Shown here: positions 43,536 through 52,746 of the stretch, piece by piece
Layout of the letters: every line of letters starts with the position of its first letter
Position numbering within the stretch: the stretch's first letter is position 1
NCBI GenBank assembly: GCA_002305315.1
Contig: DBQQ01000057.1
Location: 1 to 56,687, forward strand
Reading direction: 5' to 3'
DNA from: Clostridiales bacterium UBA1390
GTDB lineage: Bacteria; Bacillota; Clostridia; Lachnospirales; Bianqueaceae
DNA length: 56,687 nucleotides
Notes under the pieces: model-generated
What the model was told of the DNA's origin: nothing
The model's database searches: none
What the model saw: the letters and a program-made list of their open reading frames with translations, nothing else
Translations under genes and position numbers: made by a program

Positions 43536-45791
43536 TTATTTGGATGTACGTATGATCTCATGCACACCCTGTACACGCATTAACTTATTGCTCAATTGCT
43601 CCAACTGATTTCTGGACGAAATCTCCATCGTAATGATGAATGTATCCGTCAGACGGTTCTTATTCACACGAGCATCCAGATGAAGAATTGTCAGGCCTTC
43701 CTTGTTGATAATCGAGGTGATCTCCACCAATATCCCGGGGCGCTCCTCTGTTTCTACCTGAATGGTACCCTGGAACGTAAGACCCTCTGTGGTGGAAACC
43801 TCCCATTCCGCCTCAATCAGGCGCTTTCGCTCTTCCTCCGGCAGCATCATAATATTGATACAATCCGTACGATGAATCGAAACACCCCTGCCACGGGTGA
43901 TATATCCCACAATCTCATCCCCTGGCACCGGGTTGCAGCACTTGGAAAAACGAACGGCCAGGTCGTGCAGGCCCTTCACAATAATTGCGCTGCCTTTCCG
44001 CGAATTATGCTGCGTCCGATCCTCAGCCGCCTGTTCTTCTTTCTCTGGCACAAGACGCAGAATATCCTCATCCGTCATGGACGCCAGATGTTCCTTGCGA
44101 TACTCTTCATACAACCGATTGACGACTTGCCCTTCCTTTATCCCCCCATGGCCTACCGCCGCCAGAACGGAATCCCAATCCAGGAACCCATACTTTTTCT
44201 GGACAATGCGCATCCACTCGGGCTTCATCATTTCAGACAGCGTCAAGCCTTTGCTCTTCGCATATTTTTCGATCAGTTCCTTGCCTCTGGCAATATTCTC
44301 CTGCTTAAACTCCTTCTTAAACCACTGGCTGATCTTGTTCTTAGCCTGCGTCGTCTTAACAATATTCAGCCAATCCCTGCTAGGCCCCTTAGAATTTTGA
44401 GAGGTGATAATTTCAATCCTCTCACCATTCTTGACTTTATAATCCAATGTCACCAGACGACCATCAACACGGGCGCCCACCATCTTATTGCCGACAGCAC
44501 TATGAATCTGATAGGCAAAGTCGATCGGAGTCGAACCCGCCGGGAGCTCGATCACATCGCCCTTCGGCGAAAAGACAAACACCGAATCCTGGAAAACATC
44601 CAGATCCTGCTTCAAAACATTCATAAACTCGCGATTATCCGACAAGTTTTGCTGCCACTCCAGGATCTTCTGCAACCACGCCATCTTCTCATCCTGAGAA
44701 TGTTTACTGCTGACCCCATTCATATCCTCTTTATACTTCCAATGGGCCGCGATACCGTATTGCGCCGTTCTGTGCATTTCCCAGGTTCGGATCTGCACCT
44801 CAAAAGGCTCCCCTGAGGGTCCAATCAGCGTCGTATGCAAAGATTGATACATATTTGACTTCGGCATGGCAATATAATCCTTAAAACGCCCTGGAACCGG
44901 CGTATACATGTCATGAATGATTCCCAATGCTCCGTAACAGTCCTTCACAGAATCCACAATGGCTCGTACCGCAAACAGGTCATAAATCTGATCCAATGTC
45001 TTATGCTTATTGATCATCTTCTTATATATACTGAAAAAATGCTTGGGTCTTCCCTCGACAACGGCTTCAATCCCGCCCTGATGAAGCTTTTCTTTCAGCT
45101 CATTGCATATTTCCTGAATAATCTGTTCCCGCTCTTCTCGTTTATGACTGATCTGCTGCGTCAGATTATGATATGCTTCCGGTTCCAGGTACTTCAAGGA
45201 CAGATCTTCCAGATCCACCTTAATCTTGGAAATACCTAGCCGGTTGGCAATCGGTGCATATATATCCAAGGTTTCCCGCGCCTTTTCCAATTGTTTCTCT
45301 TTGCTTTTATACTCCAGCGTCTGCAGATTATGCAAACGGTCTGCCAGCTTAATCAAAATCACACGAATATCCTTGGCCATCGCCATAAACATCTTGCGGT
45401 AATTTTCAGCCTGAATCTCTTCTTTACTCGTCGTATAGGTCAACGTCTTTAATTTCGTGACTCCATCCACCAATGCAGCCACTTCCGCGCCAAACTGCTG
45501 TACGATATCCTCTTTAGACACCTTGGTATCCTCCACCACATCGTGCAGCAACCCTGCCTCAATCGTTTCCAGATCCAGTTCCAGATCCGCCAAAATGATT
45601 GCCACTTTCAGCGGATGAATAATATATGGCTCTCCTGATTGACGCAGTTGCCCATTATGAGCATCCGACGCCACCTGATATGCCTTAGCGACCATGGACA
45701 GGTCTGTGGTGGGATGGTACAGACGGATCTTATCAATCAAAACATGGTAATCTTTTTCAACCTCTTCCGTTGGGAACGTCAACTCTTCCAT
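43536..45791 (-). CDS. rel: Bifunctional (p)ppGpp synthetase/hydrolase (RelA/SpoT family)
   Basis: 751-aa stringent-response enzyme. HD hydrolase domain (YIIHPLKVA, LLHDVVEDT), synthetase domain with GRFKDYIAMPKSNMYQSLHTT and EVQIRT, TGS domain (about 405-465, VFSPKGDVIELPAGSTPIDFAYQIHS) and C-terminal ACT domain. The RFKD motif marks the bifunctional form. Start: ATG at 45791, GGGAG just upstream; the longer frame includes promoter leader. It has its own strong promoter with a hairpin at the very 5' end of the transcript. Confidence 0.97.
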   Translation of the reverse strand: MEELTFPTEEVEKDYHVLIDKIRLYHPTTDLSMVAKAYQVASDAHNGQLRQSGEPYIIHPLKVAIILADLELDLETIEAGLLHDVVEDTKVSKEDIVQQFGAEVAALVDGVTKLKTLTYTTSKEEIQAENYRKMFMAMAKDIRVILIKLADRLHNLQTLEYKSKEKQLEKARETLDIYAPIANRLGISKIKVDLEDLSLKYLEPEAYHNLTQQISHKREEREQIIQEICNELKEKLHQGGIEAVVEGRPKHFFSIYKKMINKHKTLDQIYDLFAVRAIVDSVKDCYGALGIIHDMYTPVPGRFKDYIAMPKSNMYQSLHTTLIGPSGEPFEVQIRTWEMHRTAQYGIAAHWKYKEDMNGVSSKHSQDEKMAWLQKILEWQQNLSDNREFMNVLKQDLDVFQDSVFVFSPKGDVIELPAGSTPIDFAYQIHSAVGNKMVGARVDGRLVTLDYKVKNGERIEIITSQNSKGPSRDWLNIVKTTQAKNKISQWFKKEFKQENIARGKELIEKYAKSKGLTLSEMMKPEWMRIVQKKYGFLDWDSVLAAVGHGGIKEGQVVNRLYEEYRKEHLASMTDEDILRLVPEKEEQAAEDRTQHNSRKGSAIIVKGLHDLAVRFSKCCNPVPGDEIVGYITRGRGVSIHRTDCINIMMLPEEERKRLIEAEWEVSTTEGLTFQGTIQVETEERPGILVEITSIINKEGLTILHLDARVNKNRLTDTFIITMEISSRNQLEQLSNKLMRVQGVHEIIRTSK

Positions 45792-45823
45792 AAAACTCCC
45801 ACCTTTCTGAAAATAAACTCTTC

Positions 45824-45852
45824 GGATTGAATGCATATATTTGATTCAATCC
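45824..45852 (-). promoter_or_regulatory. Hairpin at the 5' end of the rel leader
   Basis: GGATTGAAT (45824-45832) and ATTCAATCC (45844-45852) form a perfect 9-bp stem with an 11-base loop. The predicted start of the rel transcript is at about 45851, so the RNA would begin with this stem. Confidence 0.6.
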
Positions 45853-45857
45853 CTTAT

Positions 45858-45886
45858 ATTATAAGAGATTTTCCGTGTTTTTTCAA
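45858..45886 (-). promoter_or_regulatory. Promoter of rel
   Basis: Minus strand: TTGAAA (45881-45886), 17 bases, perfect TATAAT (45858-45863). Confidence 0.8.
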
Positions 45887-46034
45887 CTGCATTTTTCAAA
45901 ATCCGGTTCTCTATTCTCCTTATTTCCAATTATTCATATTTTATTATTTTATTCTTCACGTTAAATTCACCCAACTCCTTTACTATATGATTATCCCCTT
46001 CTTTTAGTTTTTTATATCCCTCTTACAAAACTAA

Positions 46035-46081
46035 AACGAAAAAGGCGCCAGGAACTACGCTCCTCAGGCGCTTTTTTCGTT
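46035..46081 (-). terminator. Second tandem terminator after the glycerophosphodiesterase gene
   Basis: GCGCC-AGGA (46045-46053) pairs with TCCT-CA-GGCGC (46061-46071), enclosed by an A-run/T-run stem, AACGAAAAA with TTTTTTCGTT. It has a T-run in both directions. Confidence 0.8.
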
Positions 46082-46097
46082 GTGTTTACGTATAAAA

Positions 46098-46117
46098 AAG
46101 GCCCTTTACAGGGCCTT
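46098..46117 (-). terminator. Terminator overlapping the stop codon of the glycerophosphodiesterase gene
   Basis: AAGGCCCT (46098-46105) and AGGGCCTT (46110-46117) form an 8-bp stem; the four-base loop TTAC includes the complement of the TAA stop. Six T follow on the minus strand. The last codons (Lys-Ala-Leu) are part of the stem. Confidence 0.85.
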
Positions 46118-46945
46118 GGGATTAAAATGCTCAAATATAGCGACGGATCCGTCCTTCTTCTCCTCGTGATATTCCTCAGGAGTCCGAATGGTCCAATCAG
46201 CCTGACAAACATTGTACAGTTTTCGACAGAGACGCAGGCTCAGATTGTCTCGTTCCTCGTGATGATACGCAATAAAATCAGGACGCGTCCAGCAGTTCGT
46301 CAGGAGGTTCCGCAGAATAAAATCCAAAATCGCCGGAAAATCCCGCGTCTCATTCTTTCGCAGATACGTCAGCAACTGTCCGCGTACCAAGCCCGGTTCG
46401 TGCTTCTTCAGCCAGGCAACCACCCGCGGATCAAAGGATTCGATCCAGTACATGCCGCCATAGGACCGAAGCATGCGACATACGGCAGCACACAATTCTT
46501 TATGATTTCCCTGCTCCGGCTTGATCTCGATGAGCAGGGGCACCCTGCCTCCTACTAAAGAAAGCACTTCCTGTAGAAGAGGCATCCGCTCTTCGGTCCC
46601 TTGAAGACGCAGCTTCTCTGCCTCATTCCACGTCATCTCTTCCAGGGTTCGTTCCACACCGCACAATCTTTTCAGATTGGAATCATGAATCACAACCAAT
46701 TGTCCATCCCGCAAGATGTGCACATCCATCTCAATTCCGAAACCATGATCGACTGCGCGCCGAAAGGCTTCCATAGAATTCTCCGGAACCCCTTTTTCTA
46801 TATCATGCAATCCACGATGCGCATAATCGTATTTCTTCAGATCCTCCAACATTTTCGGAGACTGCGTGCGGGGACGGATTAAGAGTGTCCAGCCAGCTAG
46901 GCTTGTACCAGCCAGTATCGCCAGTTTTCGAAAAACGTGTGACAT
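46106..46945 (-). CDS. Glycerophosphodiester phosphodiesterase (GlpQ/UgpQ-like)
   Basis: 279-aa TIM-barrel phosphodiesterase that splits glycerophosphodiesters into glycerol-3-phosphate and an alcohol. AHRGLHD with PENSMEAF, the EMDVH metal pair, and IHDSNLKR (catalytic His) are all there; LIEIKPE completes the site. A hydrophobic segment at about 8-22 could be a membrane anchor or uncleaved signal. ATG at 46945 with GAGGAGGG. It is 11 bases after apt and probably co-transcribed with it. Confidence 0.9.
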   Translation of the reverse strand: MSHVFRKLAILAGTSLAGWTLLIRPRTQSPKMLEDLKKYDYAHRGLHDIEKGVPENSMEAFRRAVDHGFGIEMDVHILRDGQLVVIHDSNLKRLCGVERTLEEMTWNEAEKLRLQGTEERMPLLQEVLSLVGGRVPLLIEIKPEQGNHKELCAAVCRMLRSYGGMYWIESFDPRVVAWLKKHEPGLVRGQLLTYLRKNETRDFPAILDFILRNLLTNCWTRPDFIAYHHEERDNLSLRLCRKLYNVCQADWTIRTPEEYHEEKKDGSVAIFEHFNPKAL

Positions 46946-46956
46946 TCTTTCCCTCC

Positions 46957-47469
46957 TCAATAAGACAGCACACTGCGCACCGAATAGTTCTTTAATTTCT
47001 CCCGGCCGCCTAGATCTGCCAGTTCAATCAGGAACGTGAATCCCGCTACCTGACATCCCGCCTTTTCTACCATCGTCGCAATCGCCTGCGCCGTTCCGCC
47101 GGTTGCCAGGAGATCATCCACAATCAAGACCTTTTGCCCCGGTTTCAAAGCATCCTGATGCATTTCCAGACGCGACACGCCATATTCCAGCGCGTATTCC
47201 TGCGAATACACCGCCGCTGGAAGTTTCCCGGGTTTACGCACCGGAACAAACCCCTTATGTTCCGCATACGCCAGAGGAACCCCAAAAATAAACCCTCTGG
47301 ACTCCGGGCCCACAATCACATCATACGACAGATCCTTAACAGAATCCCGCAGCTGCTCCACTGCCTCATATAACCCCTCCGGTTCCTTAAGCAGCGTCGT
47401 AATATCTCGAAACAGTATTCCCTCTTCTGGAAAATCCGGAATCGTCCGAATCAATGATTTCAGATCCAT
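46957..47469 (-). CDS. apt: Adenine phosphoribosyltransferase
   Basis: 170-aa purine-salvage enzyme: adenine + PRPP to [21 protein letters not shown] near the N-terminus, [15 protein letters not shown], and the PRPP motif [14 protein letters not shown] are standard. The ATG at 47469 lies ten bases after GGAG; an ATG two codons earlier is only four bases from it. Its promoter lies in the 3' end of recJ. Confidence 0.96.
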   Translation of the reverse strand: MDLKSLIRTIPDFPEEGILFRDITTLLKEPEGLYEAVEQLRDSVKDLSYDVIVGPESRGFIFGVPLAYAEHKGFVPVRKPGKLPAAVYSQEYALEYGVSRLEMHQDALKPGQKVLIVDDLLATGGTAQAIATMVEKAGCQVAGFTFLIELADLGGREKLKNYSVRSVLSY

Positions 47470-47517
47470 ATTCATCCTTCTCCTTTGTCTACCAGATTGG
47501 GACATAGCCCATCTTTT

Positions 47518-47545
47518 ATTATATCACGGATTCCCAAAACTGCAA
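47518..47545 (-). promoter_or_regulatory. Promoter of apt and the glycerophosphodiesterase gene
   Basis: Minus strand: TTGCAG (47540-47545), 16 bases, perfect TATAAT (47518-47523), overlapping the last codons of recJ. Confidence 0.6.
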
Positions 47546-49269
47546 CGGATATTTGTGATGATGCGCTGCAGTTTCTTATTCCCTCGATACCAGTTCCATC
47601 CCACCTGATAACAGATATCCACCAATACCCCTTCTGATAATACCTCTCCCTGATCCAAACGATGCCAGATCCCCTTGCCATATCCTTCTTCCATTCGCTG
47701 GGCCAGATCCTGCGTTCGGAACGAGACACATTCATATTCTGCGCCATCATCCCATACCAGGATCCGCATCGCCTTCTTCTGCCTTCCCATCCAGAGTATT
47801 CTTCGCATCTTTACTCCCCGTTTTGCGAACAATGGCTTCGGATTTCCCGTCCCATAGGGTTCCAGCGTCTCCAATAGATCCGCCATATTTTCATCCGCAT
47901 ACCGCAGCGGCATCTCCATATCGATATGTACCACAGGTACAAAATCTTCCGGCGTCAGGCCGCATTGTTCATTCAGCAGCGAACGCAGTCTGGGAATCTG
48001 TTCTTCCATCATCGAAAGTCCAGCCGCCATCGGATGCCCTCCATACCTTATAAAACACTCCGACACCTGGTTCATATGGGCAAACATGTTATAGGCCGGT
48101 ATGGATCGCCCGGATCCCTTCACATTTTTTCCGCGTCCAGTCAGTACGAAGACCGGCTGCTGGTACTTTTCCTTGATCCGCCCCGCTACCAGTCCGGCTA
48201 GACTCTCATGCAGATCCGGCAGATGAATGACAAATACACGATCCTGCTTGGCTCGTTCCACTTCCCGGAGACCCGCCTCGATTCCCTCTTCCGTCATCTT
48301 CTGGCGCAGACGATTGAGTTCATACAGGCGTGTGGCCATCTTCTCTGCCCGTATCGGATCCTCTTCCAATAGAATCTCAATATACTTCTGCTGCTGTTCC
48401 AGACGTCCTCCCGAGTTGATCATAGGACCTATCACAAACCCGAAAGTATACACGTCTAATTTTTCCAGTCCTCCCACCTTCATTAATGCACGGATTGCCT
48501 GCGGTGGATTCTGATTCCACTGGCGCAGTCCCTGATACACAAGCTTGCGATTTTCTCCCAGTAGCGGCATCACATCACAGACCGTACCGAGAGCAGCATA
48601 ACCGATCCACTCCGGAGATTCCGGAATCCCCGCCTGTTGGCACAAGGCTCTCGCGAGCTGGTATGCCACGCCCGCTCCGCACAGCATAGGAAATGGATAC
48701 TCATCGTCAGCGCGATGTGGATTCACCACACAATCCGCCTCCGGTAAATGATCCTGTCCGTCCAGTCTCTCAATCTCATGATGATCTGTAATGATCAATG
48801 CAATTCCCAATTCCTTCGCGCGATGGGCCGCCGCAAATTCCCGAATCCCATTATCGCAAGTCAGGATCAGCGAGACGTCTTCCTGCGCGCATGCTTCCAC
48901 CATATAGGGCCGGATTCCATATCCATCCTCTACACGATCCGGAATCCTCACCCGGACGCTGGCTCCCAAACGCTGCAGTACCCTTCCCAGTATCGCAGAG
49001 GCGGACATACCGTCCACATCATAATCTCCAATCACCTCGATGCGATGACCCTCCTGCACATGATTTAAAATCATCGCAACCGCCCGATCCATATCTTTCA
49101 TACACAGCGGATCCGTCAACGTTCCTTCTTTATCCAGAAATTTCGGAATCTCCGCTTCATTCATTCGATCCACCAGGATCTTGGCCAAGACCGGAGGAAT
49201 CCGCAGGCTCCGCTGCACCTCCCCGTAACTTTTATTATAGAGTCGCCAATTTTCTTTCAAGCCTTTCAT
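47524..49269 (-). CDS. recJ: Single-stranded-DNA-specific exonuclease RecJ
   Basis: 581-aa DHH-family 5'-3' exonuclease of DNA repair. Motif I GDYDVDGMSAS, motif II TCDNGI, motif III IITDHHE, then GAGVAYQLA and the DHHA1 part with IRYGGHPMAAGLSM; a C-terminal OB-fold region follows. The ATG at 49269 has only a weak AGAAAGG; the longer reading frame would start in the terminator hairpin of secDF. Low initiation strength fits a repair protein. Confidence 0.92.
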   Translation of the reverse strand: MKGLKENWRLYNKSYGEVQRSLRIPPVLAKILVDRMNEAEIPKFLDKEGTLTDPLCMKDMDRAVAMILNHVQEGHRIEVIGDYDVDGMSASAILGRVLQRLGASVRVRIPDRVEDGYGIRPYMVEACAQEDVSLILTCDNGIREFAAAHRAKELGIALIITDHHEIERLDGQDHLPEADCVVNPHRADDEYPFPMLCGAGVAYQLARALCQQAGIPESPEWIGYAALGTVCDVMPLLGENRKLVYQGLRQWNQNPPQAIRALMKVGGLEKLDVYTFGFVIGPMINSGGRLEQQQKYIEILLEEDPIRAEKMATRLYELNRLRQKMTEEGIEAGLREVERAKQDRVFVIHLPDLHESLAGLVAGRIKEKYQQPVFVLTGRGKNVKGSGRSIPAYNMFAHMNQVSECFIRYGGHPMAAGLSMMEEQIPRLRSLLNEQCGLTPEDFVPVVHIDMEMPLRYADENMADLLETLEPYGTGNPKPLFAKRGVKMRRILWMGRQKKAMRILVWDDGAEYECVSFRTQDLAQRMEEGYGKGIWHRLDQGEVLSEGVLVDICYQVGWNWYRGNKKLQRIITNIRCSFGNP

Positions 49270-49291
49270 CCTTTCTGTTTTCCCAACCGCT

Positions 49292-49318
49292 AAAAAAGGG
49301 GAACGGCATCCGTCCCCC
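49292..49318 (-). terminator. Terminator between secDF and recJ
   Basis: GGGGAACGG (49298-49306) pairs with CCGTCCCC (49310-49317) with one bulge and a three-base loop; six T follow on the minus strand. It sits right after the secDF stop. Confidence 0.85.
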
Positions 49319-49324
49319 ATCTTA

Positions 49325-51721
49325 TTATTTCTTTTTCACCGCACGACGAGGCTGTCTGATGGCCTTCTTCTGTCCTACCTTCTGCAGCAAGACCCACATA
49401 GGACTTGCAATCACAAGAGAGGAATAGGTGCCCGCCACAAAGCCCGCCAGCAACGGAAAGGCAAACCAGCGAATACTCTCAACTCCCAAAATAAATAGCA
49501 TCACCACCATGATGATCGTCGTGATGGACGTATTCAGAGAACGACCTATCGTCTGGAAAATACTGTCATCCACAAGACCTTCGATCTGATCCGGCCGATA
49601 ATAGCGCTGATTCTCACGAATTCGATCAAAAACAACGATCGTATTGTTGATGGAATACCCTACGATGGTCAGAATCGCGGCAATAAAATTATTGTTGACA
49701 GGAATCTGAAAGATCGCATACATCGCAATCACAATGAGTACATCATGGAGCAGCGCAATAATGGAAGCAAGACCAAATCGCACATCTCGGAACCGGAACG
49801 TAATGTAGATCAGCGTAAGCAGCCCCGCAACCAGCGTCGCCAGCACAGCCGTCTGCTGCATCTCAGAACTCACCGTCGGGCTGATGCTTGTATGAGAAAT
49901 CAGATTTGCCTGATTCTCTGTATCCAGCCCGAACTGCTCTGCGATGGCCTGGTACAGTGCATCAATCTGTTCTGTAGACAACTCCCGCACTTTAATCGAT
50001 ACCTGATATTCCTGGCCCGCCCCGCTGATTCGCTGCACCATAGGATTATCATCGTCCGTAACCTCTCCTACGAGCTCAGTCAGCGCATTTTGATCATACC
50101 CTGTTTCCATGTCTATCTGCAGCATGGTTCCGCCCGCAAAGTCGATGTCATAATTCATTCCCTGGACAAACAGAAATCCAAGTCCGATCACAAGAATGAC
50201 GACAGGGATCGCAAACCACAGCTTCGTCTTTTCCACAATTCGGAAGGACTTATTTCTCCATTTCAGCTGCAGGGAACGATACAGCCCCATACGTTCCGGC
50301 AACACCTCAATTACACTCTTCAAGAGAATCTGAGAAAGAACCAACGCAGTAAACATGGAAATGACGATACCCAGCGCCAGCGTCACCGCAAATCCCTGCA
50401 CAGTGCCACTGCCCAAAAACCAGAGTACCGCAGCCGCAATCAATGTCGTGATATTCCCATCCACAATTGCAGACAAGGCCTTTTTGAAACCAGACGCAAC
50501 CGCAGCCTTAAGCCCTCTGCCTGCATTCAGTTCCTCATTAATTCTGGCAAAAATAATCACATTGGCATCCACCGCCATACCGATGGACAGGATAATACCG
50601 GCGATACCAGACAGAGTCAGGGTGATTCCCAGAAGATTAATCAGAAGGATCTCCGCGGATATATAGAATATCAACGCGATACTAGCAGCAAAACCCGGCA
50701 CCCGGTAGATCACCGTCATGAAAACAAGAACCAGGATAAAGCCAATCACGGCGGCCATTAGGCTCGTGGACAAAGCATCCTGTCCCAGAGTCGCCCCTAC
50801 ACTGTTATGCTCAATGTCTTCCAGCTGTACCGGCAGCGCACCGCCCCGAATGTCCGATGCCAGCTGCCTGGCTTCGTCCGCATCATTCATCCCCGTGATA
50901 ATCGCTGTTCCATCGGTAATCGCAGTATTCACAGACGGCATGCTGACGATCGTTTCATCCAACCGAACCGCAATATAGTCTCCCACATATTTCTGTGTAG
51001 CCTCCGCAAATTTCGCAGTTCCCTCATCATCCAAATCCAGTCTGACGTAATCCTCTGCGACGCCAGAAGTGCTGGTCTGTCCATGCTGCGCCGTGGCATT
51101 TTCCACATCCTCTCCGACCAGAATCACTTCGGCGATTCCCTGATCGAGCGCCGTCTGCAGAATCTCCGCCGTGGCTTCCGGGAAATAGTAGAAGGCAGAG
51201 CCGCCTTCATTCAAATACTCCTCCACCGTGGATCGTATGGTAGATTCACTGTAGGATGTGGTGCCTGCCGCTGTCATCTCCTCGATCATTTGCTGCGTAA
51301 GCGGCTCTATATAATCGTCCGTCAGGCCCTCACGCACAACTTCATCCCAATCCACTCCTACGAACGTCAGCATGGCCGTTCTTCCGATCTGCTCCACGGC
51401 TTCATTCGCATCCGAAACACCCGGGATCTCTACCCGGATTCGATTTCCACTCTCGATAAAGGCCTGCGCCTCCGTATATCCCTGAGAACTCAAACGATTA
51501 TTGATGATCGCCAGAGCTCCTTCCATCTGTTCTGCGGATACGCTTTCATCTCCCTGTGCCTGATAGGTGATGCTTACGCCGCCTGCCAGATCCAATCCCA
51601 GATGAATGTTCCGAATCCCTATCAACTCGCTGTCCCCAAACCCTAAAAACGCGGTCAGGGTCACAATCACAATGACAAACAGCGTACAGATCAGAGTCAG
51701 AGTTCCTTTTCTGTTTTTCAT
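49325..51721 (-). CDS. secDF: Fused protein-export membrane protein SecDF
   Basis: 798-aa RND-type export factor that uses the proton gradient to help proteins leave the SecYEG channel. SecD part: first helix at about 7-27, LGLDLAGGVSITYQ, a large periplasmic-type domain (about 50-280) and helices with IGMAVDANVIIFARINEE. SecF part begins at about 495 with a new first helix and MNYDIDFAGGT, ending in helices with GYSINNTIVVFDRIREN. The fusion is common in Firmicutes. ATG at 51721 with AGAGGTG. A consensus promoter is about 80 bases upstream. Confidence 0.97.
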   Translation of the reverse strand: MKNRKGTLTLICTLFVIVIVTLTAFLGFGDSELIGIRNIHLGLDLAGGVSITYQAQGDESVSAEQMEGALAIINNRLSSQGYTEAQAFIESGNRIRVEIPGVSDANEAVEQIGRTAMLTFVGVDWDEVVREGLTDDYIEPLTQQMIEEMTAAGTTSYSESTIRSTVEEYLNEGGSAFYYFPEATAEILQTALDQGIAEVILVGEDVENATAQHGQTSTSGVAEDYVRLDLDDEGTAKFAEATQKYVGDYIAVRLDETIVSMPSVNTAITDGTAIITGMNDADEARQLASDIRGGALPVQLEDIEHNSVGATLGQDALSTSLMAAVIGFILVLVFMTVIYRVPGFAASIALIFYISAEILLINLLGITLTLSGIAGIILSIGMAVDANVIIFARINEELNAGRGLKAAVASGFKKALSAIVDGNITTLIAAAVLWFLGSGTVQGFAVTLALGIVISMFTALVLSQILLKSVIEVLPERMGLYRSLQLKWRNKSFRIVEKTKLWFAIPVVILVIGLGFLFVQGMNYDIDFAGGTMLQIDMETGYDQNALTELVGEVTDDDNPMVQRISGAGQEYQVSIKVRELSTEQIDALYQAIAEQFGLDTENQANLISHTSISPTVSSEMQQTAVLATLVAGLLTLIYITFRFRDVRFGLASIIALLHDVLIVIAMYAIFQIPVNNNFIAAILTIVGYSINNTIVVFDRIRENQRYYRPDQIEGLVDDSIFQTIGRSLNTSITTIIMVVMLFILGVESIRWFAFPLLAGFVAGTYSSLVIASPMWVLLQKVGQKKAIRQPRRAVKKK

Positions 51722-51800
51722 ATATGGCACCTCTTTCCTAAATAAGCACCGTGCGCCGCAAGCCATCTGCCGCGCCAGGGCATCTTTTTATCAAATATTG

Positions 51801-51830
51801 ATTATACTTCCCAACTCACGCACTTGTCAA
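51801..51830 (-). promoter_or_regulatory. Promoter of secDF
   Basis: Minus strand: perfect TTGACA (51825-51830), 18 bases, perfect TATAAT (51801-51806). The leader is about 75 bases and GC-rich. Just upstream, at 51844-51861, a TTGCG...CGCAA hairpin may end the preceding operon. Confidence 0.85.
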
Positions 51831-51897
51831 GTTTTCTTAAGAATTGCGTATAAAAGCGCAAGAAGGGGGAACACTATGCTTGTCTTTCCGGAAAGTT

Positions 51898-52746
51898 TTA
51901 TATAGAATGCGGTATATCCATTCCAATCGTCCGCAGAAAGGTGTCGGGAATGAGAGTCTCATGATGCCCCTGACCTAAATAAACCCCCGGTTTATATGTG
52001 CCGTGATAGTCGCTTCCCCCGGTATATCCGAGCCCTAGCTCATCGGCCAATTTCATCAGGCGCCTGCTCTCCTCTTCTCGACACCGGGAATGGATGACTT
52101 CCACACCGACCGCGCCGAGCTCTTTCATTCGCGCAAGAAGCATCCTCAACTGTTCATCCGTGAGATGATAGAGCATCGGATGCGCCAGCGAAACCCTGGC
52201 TCCCATTTGCACAAGCCAGTCCGTTCCTTCCTCCATGGTAAAACACTGCCTGGGAATATAGGCCGGCCCCTCGTTTCCAATCAGTGTTTCAAAGGCCTCC
52301 CCGACGTCCTTTACATACCCCTGAGTCGCCAGTGCTTTCGCAAAATGTACACGAGACACGACCTGTCCTGCGGCATAGGCCTCAATTTCGGCCATATCAA
52401 GCGGATATCCCAAATCGTGCAATCTGTGCAGCATTCTTTGATTTCGATGGTTCCGTTCATCTCGAATCGCTCGCAGCCGATCTTCCCATTCTGGCTTTCC
52501 CGCAGGGATATTATACCCGAGAACATGAATGTCTCGTCCCATGTATCGGCAGGATAATTCAACCCCGGCGATCGTCAGAATCCCCTTTTCCTTGCCCGCT
52601 TTCATAAATGCTTCGATTCCTTCGGCTGTATCATGGTCTGTCAGCGCCACCGCTCTCAATCCCAAACTCGCAGCTCTCTCCACGATCTGTTCTGGCTTGT
52701 CACTTCCATCTGAACATATCGAATGCGTATGCAGATCAATCGCCAT
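51898..52746 (-). CDS. PHP-domain phosphoesterase (RNase AM/TrpH-like)
   Basis: 282-aa PHP-fold phosphatase. Metal ligands: DLHTHSICSDG at the N-terminus, LTDHD, GVELSC, SLAHP, and GGSDYHG near the C-terminus. Relatives remove the 3' phosphate from 3',5'-nucleoside bisphosphates or trim RNA 5' ends (YciV/RNase AM); either is possible here. AGGAGG lies ten bases before the ATG, inside the end of the upstream gene, so the two are coupled (11-base overlap). Confidence 0.88.
   Translation of the reverse strand: MAIDLHTHSICSDGSDKPEQIVERAASLGLRAVALTDHDTAEGIEAFMKAGKEKGILTIAGVELSCRYMGRDIHVLGYNIPAGKPEWEDRLRAIRDERNHRNQRMLHRLHDLGYPLDMAEIEAYAAGQVVSRVHFAKALATQGYVKDVGEAFETLIGNEGPAYIPRQCFTMEEGTDWLVQMGARVSLAHPMLYHLTDEQLRMLLARMKELGAVGVEVIHSRCREEESRRLMKLADELGLGYTGGSDYHGTYKPGVYLGQGHHETLIPDTFLRTIGMDIPHSI

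Larger units (their letters stand above)
45792..46105. other. 314-base intergenic region between glycerophosphodiesterase and rel genes
   Basis: From right to left on the minus strand it holds tandem terminators for the upstream gene, about 120 bases of very AT-rich sequence (45890-46030), the rel promoter and the rel leader with a 9-bp inverted repeat. The AT-rich part has two Shine-Dalgarno-like AAGGAG sites, but I see no convincing ORF after them. Confidence 0.6.

Noticed and set aside
43596..44816. A 406-codon open frame on the plus strand
   Set aside because: It lies entirely antisense to rel, has no ribosome site and its translation has no family character; it is a by-product of codon bias in rel.
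45900..46020. Small ORFs after AAGGAG-like sites in the rel upstream region
   Set aside because: The frames are under about 10 codons and very AT-rich; nothing supports translation.
49745..50761. A 338-codon open frame on the plus strand
   Set aside because: Antisense to secDF, rich in Arg/His/Gln/Asn, with no ribosome site; a shadow frame.
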